64,000 bases of DNA from Vulcanisaeta distributa JCM 11213 (GTDB taxonomy: Archaea > Thermoproteota > Thermoprotei > Thermoproteales > Thermocladiaceae): contig BBCS01000001.1 of the NCBI GenBank assembly GCA_001316125.1, positions 434,001 to 498,000 on the forward strand, given 5' to 3'. This document shows positions 1-9,790 of the stretch, in pieces. The translations under genes and the position numbers were made by a program. Numbering within the stretch: position 1 is the first letter of the stretch; the number at the start of each line of letters is the position of its first letter. The notes under the pieces are model-generated. The model made no database searches and was not told where the DNA came from. It saw only the letters and a program-made list of their open reading frames with translations.

Positions 1-1
1 G

Positions 2-711
2 GCTGAACGTAGGGATAATGGTCTACCCGCGACATTTGACATAGCGATTGACAAGGCCTGGACCGCAGCAACAATGAAGACCTCAGCCAGAGTTCTCGAG
101 GTTATTACGAAGGGTCAGGGTTGGAGACTCAATGTTAAGTATGGCGGTAGACTCACGATAATACCTGGCTCAGTACCGTGGTCTCGGGCAATAGGGTTAT
201 TGGTGGTATAGGGCATAGTGGCGGCTCCGCTGAGGAGGATGAGGCGATAGCGCAGGCGGGATTAAGCGCGTTTTATAGGGAGGATCATATAGACTTCGCT
301 GGCGAGGATACACTTAAGTCATTAAGGAGTGTGGCAGATACTGTGATTAATTATGTAATCGAGAAGAGGTTACGTCCAGTGGTCATAACAATAGTTGATG
401 AGTGGGGGGGATGGCCGGCATTGATCTATCGAATGGACGGAACTCCCTACGGCTATATTGAGATTTCACGTGATAGGGCTTGGACTGCAGCAGCTTTTAA
501 GATTCCATCGGATTCCGTGGCTAATGAGGTGAATATTGAGTACGGTGTTGGTTGGAATGAGAGGCTGACGGTAACGGCCGGCGGAGTACCCTTTAGGTTA
601 AAGGGGGGGTCTGTATTCGCCATTGGTATTGCCGGTAATAAGCCCCCCCAGTATGATAAGGAAATAGCAATTTCAGCATTGAGAAATTTCGGTGCAGAGC
701 TCATTGCCTAA
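2..711 (+). CDS. GlcG/HbpS-like (DUF336) protein, two tandem domains, 5' partial, frame broken
   Basis: Two copies of the heme-binding HbpS/GlcG-like (DUF336) domain follow each other. The first, cut off by the window edge, reads in frame 2 from base 2 (DIAIDKAWTAA, then IIPGSVP); the second reads in frame 1 (RMDGTPYGYIEISRDRAWTAA near 435-490, IGGIGHSGG near 195). The two frames join near 175-180, where one missing C in the CCG after GTA would restore PVV. Family members bind heme or small organic acids, often encoded near glycolate or degradation genes; the substrate here is unknown. G7 runs at 404 and 603 and a C7 run at 643 each add a Gly or Pro not expected in the family. A real pseudogene is possible. 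Confidence 0.7.
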
Positions 712-840
712 GCCCAGCCCCTAATCCACATCATCCATCAGTTGGGCAAGTCATCAGCATCAAAGTAAAATCTAATGCATTGCATTTTTAACTTTACTTG
801 ATAATTGTCATGCTTAAAAATAGGATTTCTAACCAACCAT

Positions 841-1600
841 GTGAGCACAAGAATAAGTCACATAACGTACTACGTAGACCTGCGATCAGCCTACGTACAA
901 TTCCTAGGATGTAACTTCACCTGCCATGGTGCATAAGAAGGCTAACCCCCCCATGGGACCATCACTTGGAAAACAAGGAGCTAATCAGATTGAGGTTTCA
1001 GGGATTGCTAAGTATTGATGAATTTCTGGGTATAATTGATTATGCATGATGAATTACGGCCTGGAGGAGGCTGTTCTTGGAGGTGAGGAGCCGACGATTG
1101 ATCCCGCATTACCAATGATAGTAAGGGAGTTAAGAAACAGAAAATTAAAGATAAGGCTACTAACGAATGCCTACGAAATAAGTAATGAACTACTAAACGA
1201 ACTAAGACAATGCGCTGACTGTGAGGTTGTAATTGGAATTAAAACGCTTGATCCAGATAAGCACATTAAGTACACGGGAAAGCCCATCGAACCAGTCCTG
1301 AGGAACATAAGGAAATTAGTAGAAGGCAATATCAGGGTTATCTTTGAGACCGTGCTAATACCAAGCCTAAATGACGCTAAAGACATTGAAGAAATTGCAA
1401 AATATCTGGCAAGTATCGTAAAAGACCCAGTCTAATAATTGACTCATTAATCCCAATACCTGGAACACCATGGAGAAGACCAACGAGAGAGGAGTTAAGT
1501 GACGCATGAACAGCGCGAGTAAGTACGTCAAGGCAATGAGCCATGAAAGATTAGGAAGATCCAGCGAGGTAATTATATTATATCCAAGACCACGCTAATG
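841..1600 (+). CDS. Radical SAM protein, pyruvate-formate-lyase-activating type, frame broken several times
   Basis: Starting from GTG 841, about 25 nt after a TATA-like TGCTTAAAAATA (810-823), the translation runs MSTRISHITYYVDL, then FLGCNFTCHG followed by a lost base that would supply the third cysteine, giving the CxxxCxxC iron-sulfur motif of radical SAM enzymes. The middle part is open from 1046 (EEAVLGGEEPTIDP, a glycine-glutamate stretch typical of the SAM-binding region) and the tail continues through SLIPIPGTPW to the stop near 1600. I count at least four frame changes: near 928, the C7 run at 946-952, near 1044, near 1430 and near 1507. Role: most likely an activating or anaerobic-type radical enzyme; substrate not identifiable. 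It may be a true pseudogene, as it has more breaks than its neighbours. Confidence 0.6.
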
Positions 1601-1634
1601 GTGCTTCACAAGCAATTAGAGAGCACTGATTGAT

Positions 1635-2347
1635 CTAGAGATTAGGCGAGTTAATCTCCCTGGCCGACTCAATTAGCCATATACCGAGCCTATTAGCCTC
1701 CTCCACCGCGCCAGGTAACGCCCTCATGCAATAAAGCACCTTCACGACAGCGCCAGGAAACTTGTCTGGGAATTGCTTCATAGCCTCATTAACCCTATCA
1801 TTAACCTCCCTAACCGTGTCCGGTCCAGCCCTAACCTTAGCTTCGCCAACAACTGTAACCCTACCATTGGTGCCGTAAATATCAAATTCATACCTAGTGT
1901 CCAGGTACGTTAGCCCAGTCCTAACCACTATACCTCTCTGGCCAGGTAATACTGCACCACATAATTCGCCTCCTCCTCAGGCGACATTATCACACGCTCC
2001 AGTGTTCTACCAATCCTATCAAGCCTCTCCTCAATCCTATCAAGTCTACCCTCAACCTTATCAAGTCTTATCTCAACTTTGTCGAGTCTTGCCTCAATAC
2101 TGCCAATACTTGTCTCAATCTTACCAACCCTATTCTCAAGGGACAAAAAGCCACTCTTAAGTCCATTAACATCAGCCCTTACGCCCTTGACCTCCTCAGT
2201 CAACGCCCTCACCGCACTAACCAAGTCACTAACTGCATTCTTAAGATCAACAATACCCAACAAACCCATTACAGCATGCCTAAACTCCCTATCCTCCTCA
2301 AGCAACCTTAGGAACTCATCCTTCAAAGACACAATAAATAGGCGCAA
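1635..2347 (-). CDS. Coiled-coil plus PD-(D/E)XK nuclease-like protein, split frame
   Basis: The N-terminal part (2347 to about 1990) starts with a helical segment SLKDEFLRLLEEDREFRHAVMGLLGI and continues as a heptad coiled coil with repeats of the form RLDKVExRLDKVE. The C-terminal part (1928-1635) holds the pattern YEFDIYGTNGRVTVVGEAKV, which resembles the D...ExK core of the restriction-nuclease-like fold found in the archaeal DUF3782-type family. The two parts are in different frames that meet at 1928, so one indel probably separates them. A full-length paralog lies at 46969-47769 and shows the same order of domains. These proteins are common in Thermoproteales; their role is not established. 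Nuclease activity is inferred only. Confidence 0.65.
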
Positions 2348-2361
2348 TTAAAAATAAAAAC

Positions 2362-2509
2362 CTACCCATGTAATAAGGTCCTGAGCTTAATCTTGCCATT
2401 CTTACCATGCCTGAAAATGAACACTTTATCCACTAACCTAGAAGACCAGCAACGGCAATTAACATAACCATTTAGATATGCCCATAAACCCCCTGAAAAG
2501 GAACACCAA
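2362..2509 (-). CDS. Possible small basic protein, about 48 aa
   Basis: If the C5 run at 2489-2493 is read as four, a frame opens from TTG/GTG near 2509 to a TAG at 2364: VFLFRGLWAYLNGYVNC, RCWSSRLVDKVFIF, RHGKNGKIKLRTLLHG. The protein would be basic, with two close cysteines. I recognise no family. Support is weak: start codon uncertain, frame depends on a homopolymer correction. The rest of the 2348-2566 interval shows nothing else I can name. Confidence 0.25.
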
Positions 2510-2566
2510 TGGCTATAGAGACGAGCTGTAACGCAGTCACGGAGGAATTGAAGGGGGGGAAGGTGG

Positions 2567-2658
2567 TAGCCGGGCCCGGATTCGAACCGGGGTCAACGGG
2601 TTTCTACCCCCCCATTCGGTCCAAAGCCCGCCATCCTTGGCCGCTAGACGACCCGGCT
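2567..2658 (-). tRNA. tRNA-Gln (UUG) with a 20-nt intron
   Basis: Reverse strand folds as a standard tRNA: acceptor AGCCGGG/CCCGGCT with discriminator A, D arm GTCT/GGAT, anticodon stem GCGGG/CCCGT, loop CTTTGGA (anticodon UUG), T arm CCCGG-TTCGAAT-CCGGG. An extra segment of about 20 nt (2598-2617 region, containing a C7/G7 run) sits between positions 37 and 38, the canonical archaeal intron site. Removing it leaves a 72-nt tRNA. No CCA is encoded. The G7 in the intron belongs to the window-wide excess of 7-mers. Confidence 0.93.
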
Positions 2659-2712
2659 AATAACAATGAAAAGAAACCAGTTTAAAAGCGCTACTTGTCG
2701 TGTTTCACGGCA

Positions 2713-3189
2713 TTATGGTCTCAGCACATTCCTCTTTGTTGCTAATCCTCTTGCTATTAATAGCTTTGTCTCTATCGTGGCTACCGTCTCGTCTCTTTGG
2801 TTCTTCACTTCATGCTTGAAGGTTATCACGCCGCCGTTATACTTCTCACTTGGTTTCTTATCAACGACCTCAGACTCCACGTATATTGTATCTCCGATTT
2901 TTACTGGCTTTAAGAACCTTGAGTGAACCTCGAGCAACGCGATCGTTGTTCCGGCGACTAACGGTGCAAAGAGACCCACGGCAAGCGCCTGGATTAGTAG
3001 TCCATGGGCCACTCTACCCTCAAATATGGTCTCTCTTGCGAATAGGTCATCAACATGTAGTGGATTATAATCTCCCGTTAATCCAGCGAATTGCATTATA
3101 TGTGTCTCAGTGACTGTTAGTCCCTGTGACTTCATTTTCATGCCTACCTGAAAGTCGTCGAATGTATATGGTGGTAATTTTAGGTTCAC
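2713..3189 (-). CDS. MaoC-like (R)-specific enoyl hydratase family protein
   Basis: Single hot-dog domain of 158 residues, the usual length. The catalytic loop is visible as GLTGDYNPLHVDD near residue 35-47, with Asp and His of the hydratase dyad, followed by GRVAHGLL, the second conserved block. Family members hydrate trans-2-enoyl-CoA or related thioesters in the cytoplasm. It stands alone between tRNA-Gln and a secreted protein gene, so the pathway cannot be read from context. The frame is intact and carries no long G run. Confidence 0.85.
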   Translation of the reverse strand: MNLKLPPYTFDDFQVGMKMKSQGLTVTETHIMQFAGLTGDYNPLHVDDLFARETIFEGRVAHGLLIQALAVGLFAPLVAGTTIALLEVHSRFLKPVKIGDTIYVESEVVDKKPSEKYNGGVITFKHEVKNQRDETVATIETKLLIARGLATKRNVLRP

Positions 3190-3237
3190 ATTATGCTAAT
3201 TATGTTCACATTATTAACGTTTACCCAAATCTCATAG

Positions 3238-3855
3238 TTATTTCCTATGCTTAATGATGAGTAATACTGATAGTATTAGGACTATTGCGATTATCACTAT
3301 TACATAGCTTAATGATGAGTAGGGAGTGTATTGTGGTGTGCTTGTCTTCGTTGTATGGGCAGTTCCTGTGGTTGTTGCGGAGCCTGTTGTTATGAAGTTT
3401 ATTACGTAGTTACCTGGTGTGAGTGTTAATACAATGCCATTACTTGTCGTCTGAAATCCCTGTATGTTACTTGGTATTGACGTTGGCAGTACATTGCTTA
3501 CCATGTATACCTGAGTTTCATAATTAGTGTTTATGTTGAGTTGTAATGTTCCATTGCTTAGGACATTTATGTATGGCGTGTATGTTATTGTTATGTTTCC
3601 TGGGTTAACCATTGATAGGTATACCTCATTATTCGATATGTAGTAGGGTATTGACTGCCCTGTACTATTCATCACCGTCAAAGGGCCTAAGGGCTGTACT
3701 GGGAGTGTTATGTTCATTAGCAGTGTTGGTGCGTATAATGTGGCGTTTATGATGACTAGCGAGTTGTTTCCCGCTAGGTATATGAATACTATGATTGAAA
3801 GTAGGTCAAGCACAATAAACTGCCTAAGGCCCTGTGTTATAAATCTTTCTTTCAA
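3238..3855 (-). CDS. Secreted protein with C-terminal membrane anchor
   Basis: 205 residues. A hydrophobic N-terminal segment (about residues 12-29, FIVLDLLSIIVFIYLAG) looks like a signal peptide or signal anchor. The body is rich in Asn, Thr, Ser and Ile in beta-type patterns, then a Thr-rich linker (GSATTTGTAHTTKTST) leads to a C-terminal membrane helix (VIVIIAIVLILSVLLII) ending in KHRK. This is the layout of archaeal cell-surface proteins: an outward domain on a Thr-rich, probably glycosylated stalk. No family recognised. Its start overlaps the stop of the upstream SWIM gene by 4 nt (ATGA), so the two are co-transcribed and probably translationally coupled. Confidence 0.7.
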   Translation of the reverse strand: MKERFITQGLRQFIVLDLLSIIVFIYLAGNNSLVIINATLYAPTLLMNITLPVQPLGPLTVMNSTGQSIPYYISNNEVYLSMVNPGNITITYTPYINVLSNGTLQLNINTNYETQVYMVSNVLPTSIPSNIQGFQTTSNGIVLTLTPGNYVINFITTGSATTTGTAHTTKTSTPQYTPYSSLSYVIVIIAIVLILSVLLIIKHRK

Positions 3856-4142
3856 TTACTAATTAACAGAAACCCCCCAAGACCACTAACCAACCTACGC
3901 CTATTCCTAATAAAGACATTAGCCAAATGAAGCATGTGCCAACAGATCATGTGGCCCTTAGTAAATGCCTCGCAATCACACCTACCAACCATGGCCACAT
4001 CGCCACTCCTCAATCTCCTAATCCTAACCTCAACACCATGCCAGGTATTAGGCTTAGACCTACTCCTAACCCTACCCCCCCTAATCACCCACTCCCTACC
4101 AACCCTCCTAACCTCATCGAAAACTACGTCCTTACTAGCCAT
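3852..4142 (-). CDS. Small SWIM zinc-finger protein
   Basis: 96 residues, basic. The SWIM signature CxCx(n)CxH is seen as CDCEAFTKGHMICWH near residues 55-71. SWIM fingers bind zinc and mediate protein or DNA contacts; stand-alone archaeal versions are of unknown function, some distantly related to recombination mediators. A C7 run at 4075-4081 adds a second Gly in VIRGGRVR. It overlaps the next gene (secreted protein) by 4 nt, an odd partner for a nucleic-acid-type protein. Confidence 0.75.
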   Translation of the reverse strand: MASKDVVFDEVRRVGREWVIRGGRVRSRSKPNTWHGVEVRIRRLRSGDVAMVGRCDCEAFTKGHMICWHMLHLANVFIRNRRRLVSGLGGFLLISN

Positions 4143-4191
4143 TATCAGTTAACGATATTACCCACTAATTTAAGAACCATTCTAGGTTGAA

Positions 4192-4861
4192 TTAAGTGAT
4201 TGGCAGGTTAATTACTGTCCCTGTCCTAACATCGCAGTATTTATCACGATAATGTACACTCATGTAATGCCTAGCCTCATCACCTGAGCAGTGAGCCGGA
4301 CATACGTACCTTGAGTACCTAGCAACAATATCAAGCTGTTGCCTAGATGGACCATGAAAACCACCAATCACGAGGTAAACATCACCAAGTAACTCATGAC
4401 TTCTTCTCACGATATTATCAATGCCAGGGTGGGAACAACCAACCACGACAACGGAGCCATAACCACTCAACTTAACAATCAGTGAATGCTCATAAACACC
4501 CATACCACTCATGATACCAGTCGTAACAGCATCCTCAAGTATCTCCCGGGAATCTTTAACGGTGATTGGGTTAAGGTCCCACTTACGCAGTATATTGTCT
4601 ACCTCAGGAACATAGACAGTTAATCCCTTCCTGACCTTACCAATGTATTTAAATCCACCATAGTGATCTGCGTGATAATGACTGAGGAAGGCTGCGTTAA
4701 CCCTATTGAGGTCTATACCTAAGGCCTTGATGTTGTTCTCCATAATTCTCGGCTCCGTGTCTGCATCGTAAAGTAATATCCACTTATCTGTCTCAATGAA
4801 TATACTCCAGCCCCCAATCATTCAGTAATGGTGGGTTTGGCTTATTATCATTAATTACCAT
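4192..4861 (-). CDS. Metallo-beta-lactamase fold hydrolase
   Basis: The metal motif HxHxDH is present as SHYHADHYGG (residues about 60), followed by the downstream metal ligands in GCSHPGIDNI, GGFHG and CPAHCSG. This matches the COG1237-like branch (7,8-dihydropterin-type MBL proteins). The frame starting at ATG 4821 lacks the first beta strand; reading the C5 run at 4811-4815 as four extends it upstream to ATG 4861 (MVINDNKPNPPLLNDWGWS). I therefore take 4861 as start. Role: metal-dependent hydrolase or synthase, possibly in a pterin cofactor pathway; substrate unknown. Confidence 0.8.
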
Positions 4862-5054
4862 GAGTCTGATCCACTTAACCATTACTTGCTCTCAATAATT
4901 AATTCCTTATAAGCATATTAATCTGCTCTGTACTTAGCCTTAGTAGTGATGATATGCACCTCCGCCGATTAATGAGGAAATTAGCCTGGAGCTGATGGGT
5001 TTTACTTATAAATCATGCTGAGTTCTCACGCGTTGTGGGTTAGGGCGTTGAATA

Positions 5055-5678
5055 ATGGGGGTTAAATATGTCATTAATCGTTCCGTCATAGACATACTGA
5101 ATATCGGTGGCTTTGATAATCAGGGTATTACCAACTTCATAATTACCATGTTTAATAACGCTCGTTCCTTCGGTGTTCCTGAAGATGTACGTAGTGCGTA
5201 TATTCATGGTAATGTTGGTCATAGGCGTGTTTATGGCTACGTAATGTACATTAGGAGGTATAGGTCCGTCAGTATCCATATTGGGACCTGGCGTATTAAG
5301 CATGACTTTAGCAAATGCGCGGCCTATTGGGGGGGTTGGCAGGTTCTGGCGCATGAGATTGCCCATTTAGTTGGTATTGGCGGTGGTCATTACCTTAGGC
5401 ATGGTAACGTTCACCTAAACGTTGCTAAGGAGTTGCTTCTTGAGTCGTTACCGTTGGGGGGGATCGCCATACCTGCTACTTATTATTTATTGGTTGATTA
5501 TTCATTGGGAATAGAATGTAAGAAAGGATATTCAAAGACTTCGAGAGGTCTCATAACCAGTGAATTGAATAGATTAATCAATAATTACTTAATTGATGCT
5601 AAGTATTACCTTAATTGCTCCAGTGCATTACGTTCATTAATTAGGTCATGCAGTCCTCACTTAATGCTTCATGCCTAG
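5055..5678 (+). CDS. Putative small zinc metallopeptidase (HExxH)
   Basis: 207 residues. The motif HEIAHLVGIGGGH (residues about 100-112) gives a HExxH zinc site with a third possible His ligand eight residues on (HExxHxxxxxxxH is close to metzincin/gluzincin style). There is no clear signal peptide, so it may act inside the cell. No closer family recognised. The G7 run at 5329 (YWGGWQV) and another at 5456 add Gly codons. A TATA-like ACTTATAAAT lies at 5004-5013. Alternative: a structural metal protein without proteolytic activity. Confidence 0.6.
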   Translation: MGVKYVINRSVIDILNIGGFDNQGITNFIITMFNNARSFGVPEDVRSAYIHGNVGHRRVYGYVMYIRRYRSVSIHIGTWRIKHDFSKCAAYWGGWQVLAHEIAHLVGIGGGHYLRHGNVHLNVAKELLLESLPLGGIAIPATYYLLVDYSLGIECKKGYSKTSRGLITSELNRLINNYLIDAKYYLNCSSALRSLIRSCSPHLMLHA

Positions 5679-5757
5679 CGCATTTATGCCTTGCTATTGT
5701 CAATATCGTTATTAGAAAGGTTTATTAGGGCTACTTAACGTTGGGTTGTGATTATCG

Positions 5758-7990
5758 ATGGCAGTTAGGATTATCGAGAAGAAGATTGAGGATATACTCT
5801 CAATAATGAGAAACCCGGCTCAGGTTAGAAATGCAGGTACCCTAGCCCATGTTGATCACGGCAAGACAACAACCACAGATTCATTACTAATGGGCGCCGG
5901 TTTACTTAGCCCCCAAGGTTGCTGGTAAAGCCCTGGCAATGGACTATGTCGAGATCGAGCAATTGAGGCAAATGACCGTTAAGGCTGCTAACATAAGCCT
6001 ATACTTCGAGTATGAGGGCAAGCCATACATAATTAACTTCGTTGATACACCAGGCCACGTAGACTTCACAGGTCATGTAACGAGGTCCCTCAGGGTTATG
6101 GATGGCGCATTAGTCGTTGTTGATGCGGTTGAGGGTGTTATGACGCAGACCGAGACTGTAGTTAGGCAGGCAATGGAGGAGATGGTTAGGCCCGTACTAT
6201 TCATTAATAAGATTGATAGATTAATCAAGGAGCTTAGGCTAAGCCCCCCCAACGAGATTCAGCAAAGGATTGTGGAGATTGTCAAGGACTTTAACAACCT
6301 AATTGACATGTATGCAGACCCAGCCTTCAAGGATAAGTGGAAGGTTGATCCATCTAAGGGCCAGGTTGCGCTTGGCTCAGCGCTCCATAAGTGGGGTGTA
6401 ACCATACCACAGGCCGCCAAGGCAGGCCTCAAGTTCAGCAACATTGTCGATGCATACGAGAAGAACTATGTCGATGAGTTGGCACAGGAATTCCCGCTTT
6501 ATAAGGCTATTCTAAATATGATTGTTGAGCACGTACCACCACCAAACGTAGCCCAGAAGTACAGGATACCAAAGATTTGGAGGGGCGACATAAACTCACC
6601 ACTTGGTAAGGCGTTACTTGAGGCTGACCCTGATGGACCAACCGTGATAGCCGTTAGTAAGATGAATAAGGACCCACACGCTGGTTTAATAGCCACTGGC
6701 AGGGTGTTCAGTGGTACCATTAGGGAGGGTGACGAGGTCTACCTAATAAATGCCAAGACGGCTAAGAGGGTTTTGCAGACGTACCTATACATGGGTCCGA
6801 ATAGGATTGTAATACCTGAGGTGCCGGCTGGTAACATAGTCGCGTTGTTGGGCGTTGATGATGCGAGGGCTGGCGAGACAATAGTGGCTGCCTCGATTAA
6901 GGATGTGGCGGCTCCGTTTGAGAGGATGAAGTACATAAGCGAGCCGGTGGTTACAGTAGCCATAGAGCCCAAGAACCCGAATGATCTGGCGAAGCTCGTG
7001 GAGGGCCTTAAGGAATTAACGATTGAGGATCCAACACTAAGCTTAAAGATTGATGAGGAGACGGGGGGGCAGGTATTGCTTAGTGGTGTTGGTACGTTGC
7101 ACCTAGAGATAGCCACATGGTTGCTCAAGGAGAGGACTAAGCTTGACTTCACAGTGTCGCAGCCATTGGTTAGGTTTAGAGAGACTGTCAGGGCATCATC
7201 ACCAACATTTGAAGGCAAGTCACCAAATAAGCACAATAGGCTTTATATAAGTGTTGAGCCACTTGATGAGGAAACGATTAAGCTGATACAACTTGGCGAG
7301 GTGACCGATGATCAGGACCCGAGGGAGAGGGCTAAGATACTTAGGGAGAGGGCTGGTTGGGATGCTGATGAGGCCAGGGGGGGCATATGGGCTGTGGATG
7401 AGCAGTACATAAACATCTTTGTTGATAAGACAACAGGCATTCAATACCTAAGGGAGATTAGGGATTACATAGTGCAGGGCTTCAGGTGGTCAATACAAGC
7501 CGGTCCACTAGCCCAGGAACCTGTTAGAGGTATAAAGGTGATACTGCATGATGCAGTGGTTCACGAGGACCCAGCTCACAGGGGGGGTCCAGCCCAGATA
7601 ATGCCTGCTACGAAGAATGCAATAATGGCTGGAATACTCGCGGCCAGACCAACATTACTTGAGCCAATGCTATCAATAGAGGCTAAGACGACACAGGAGA
7701 ATATCGGCTCCGTGATCGGCGTGTTGAATAGGCATAGGGGTAAGGTCATTGATATGGTTCAGTCCGAGTACATGGTAACTATTAAGGGCGAGATACCGGT
7801 CATTGAGTCCTTCACCCTAAGTGATGAGTTAAGGAGCGCCACCGCCGGTAGGGTGTTCTGGAGCCTTCAGTTCGCGAGGTGGTCTCCTGTTCCTGAGAAC
7901 ATGCTTGTTGATATGATAATGAAGATTAGGGAGAGGAAGGGATTGCCTAAGGAGATTCCGAAGGTTGAGGACTTCATATCACAGTACTAA
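5758..7990 (+). CDS. fusA: Translation elongation factor aEF-2
   Basis: Translocase GTPase of the archaeal ribosome. Visible: P-loop AHVDHGKTTTTDSL (near 5850), G3 DTPGHVDF, G4 NKID, domains II-V, and the diphthamide loop region VHEDPAHRG..AQIMPAT near 7560-7600. The start ATG 5758 reads MAVRIIEKKIEDIL; the frame changes at the C5 run 5910-5914 (expected four: LSPKVAGKALAMDY). Full length is about 740 residues, normal for the family. C7 at 6244 and G7 runs at 7062, 7377 and 7571 insert Pro or Gly in places where archaeal EF-2 has a single residue (for example ETGQ, ARGIWAVD, AHRGPAQ). An essential gene cannot be dead, so these are best read as sequence errors. Confidence 0.96.
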
Positions 7991-8010
7991 AATAATAGAT
8001 TAAGGAGTTT

Positions 8011-8021
8011 GATTTTTAAAT
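8011..8021 (+). promoter_or_regulatory. TATA box of the Mrp/NBP35 gene
   Basis: TTTTTAAATAC lies about 25-30 nt before the ATG at 8046. It shows the usual promoter geometry of this genome: TATA box directly ahead of a leaderless start. Confidence 0.6.
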
Positions 8022-8045
8022 ACATCAAGTGTAGTTGTAATACGC

Positions 8046-9013
8046 ATGTCGTCACAAAGCAGCCAAGGTGGGGGTAAGATAAGGGTATCCGTGCAGAAAG
8101 CAGGTCCATTAGATACTGGTGAAATTGCTCAGACCATGAAGACCGTTAAGACTAAGTTTGCCATAATGAGTGGTAAGGGTGGTGTTGGTAAGAGCTTCGT
8201 CACGGCAAGTCTGGCATTGGGATTTGCAATGAGGGGGTTATAGGGTTGGCATACTTGATGCTGATGTCTATGGCCCAACAATACCGAAACTACTCGGTCT
8301 GGTTGGCGCTAATCTTTACCTTAGTGAGGATGAGAAAATAATACCTGCCGAAGGCCCATTTGGTATAAAGGTGGTCTCCATGGACTTCCTACTGCCCACT
8401 GATGATACGGCCGTTATTTGGAGGGGGGGTCCATTGGTTGATAGGGCAATTAAGGATTTCCTGGGTAATGTGCGCTGGGGGGGCGAGTTAGATGCCTTGT
8501 TCATTGATTTGCCACCAGGTACTGGTGATGCCCCCATTAACAATAGCCCAGGCCCTCGCCAACGAGATGACCGGTAGCATAATAGTGACTGCACCAAGTG
8601 ATGTATCAAAGAGGATTGTGCAGAAGGCCATTGACTTCTCAAGGAAGGTTAAAATACCGATAACCGGCGTAGTCGAGAACATGTGCTGCTTCTACTGCCC
8701 TGAGACTGGAAAGACGTATTACATCTTTGGTAAGTTGATCGGTAAGGAAATGGCGGATAAGTACGGCGTGCCGTACCTTGGCATGATACCGCTTGATCCA
8801 AGGATTGGTGAGTCTAATGACCTTGGCGAACCTTTCCTAATGAAGTACTCTACGTCAGATACCGCTAGGGCTATATTGAGTATTGTGGATACGATAATAG
8901 CCATGTACAAAGATAGGCTTGAGGCTAAGGTCGAAGCCACTGCCAAGAAGCAAATAAAGTCATTACTTAGGTTACCTGGTGAGGAAGAGGAGGAAAACCA
9001 GGAAGAATCATAG
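8046..9013 (+). CDS. Mrp/NBP35 family Fe-S carrier P-loop ATPase
   Basis: Cytosolic iron-sulfur cluster carrier of the MinD-like ATPase family. Seen: deviant Walker A SGKGGVGKS (near residue 41), ILDADVYGPT, FIDLPPGTGD, and the cysteine pair ENMCCFYCPETG that holds the bridging cluster. The frame is interrupted twice: G5 at 8233-8237 (RGYRVGILDAD expected with four) and C5 at 8531-8535 (GDAPLTIAQ expected with four). G7 runs at 8421 (IWRGGPLV) and 8477 (RWGGELD) add a Gly that the family lacks. TATA TTTTTAAATAC at 8011-8021 gives a leaderless start at 8046. Length about 320 aa, typical for archaea. Confidence 0.93.
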
Positions 9014-9767
9014 GTACTTTCTTAAGGCCTTCGCAGTTTCCACTATTGCCTCAAAGTCCCCTGGAGCTGATAGGTAAATACCGGGGGGGAAGTACCTCAA
9101 TAGCTCACGGGCTCTGGTAATCGCATCATCTATTGGGTCAGGCTTTACCTGAACCTCAGTATTGAGTATCCTACCTATAACCCTAGCCGACTTATTAGTG
9201 ATTATTAATAACGCTGGATAAACATCAACGTTAAACTCCCTATTCACGGTAAAAACCCTCATTAAATCATCCATCGATAATGTGTATTGAAGCATTGCGA
9301 AGTCAGGCTTTGCGCTTAGTCTCTCCCTTATGTAGCTCTCCTCAAAACTTGATATGGAGATACCAAACCTAGCGCCACTGATTTGCTCAATACTCCTTAA
9401 ATAATTAATGGCACTTACCGGCGTTAAATCAGGGACTGCCGTAACGCCAGGCCCCCCCAGGTCGCCCCCTCATTAGCAGGTAATTCCTAACGCCATTAAT
9501 TAAACCACCCATTACTAGTGCCGTAAGCCCAACCTTATTATGGTCGGCAACCCTAACATTCGCAATAACCTCAACATTACCAAATCTACGCCTAATCAAT
9601 GCACCTATGAGTACTGCATTTGCTGAAGGATTTGCGAATGTGGAATCAGGAATATCAATATGCGTTACATAATCAATAACACCACCAATCATATTCAGGT
9701 AATTATCTATATTCTCAATTCTCCTCAGTGGTGGTAATTCAGCTATTATGACCGCCATTATGGGCAA
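9008..9767 (-). CDS. Methylenetetrahydrofolate reductase (MetF)-like protein, frame broken
   Basis: About 250 residues. N-terminal half from 9767: MAVIIAELPPLRR, HIDIPDSTFANPSANAV, then RNYLLMRGDLG where the C5 run at 9465-9469 must be four to continue as GVTAVPDLTPVSAINYL. The C-terminal half (to 9008) reads SAKPDFAMLQYTLS. This is the TIM-barrel pattern of the MTHFR family (early Pro/Asp strands, RGD loop). In Crenarchaea such proteins act in the methyl branch of tetrahydromethanopterin or folate-type C1 metabolism; the exact cofactor is not determined. It ends tail-to-tail with the Mrp gene, overlapping by 6 nt. C7 runs at 9086 (complement) and 9452 add residues. Confidence 0.7.
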
Positions 9768-9790
9768 TAGTCGTAACCACTAATTAAGAA

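Noticed and set aside
453..704. Many long frames opposite to real genes (for example 453-704 minus, 6739-7236 minus, 56144-56710 minus)
   Set aside because: They mirror well-supported genes, have no family motif and their composition follows from the codon pattern of the other strand.
5905..5920. Programmed ribosomal frameshifting in aEF-2, Mrp, FeoB and others
   Set aside because: Too many unrelated genes share the same change (one extra base at G4/C4), there is no common slippery site or downstream structure, and archaeal aEF-2 needs no frameshift.
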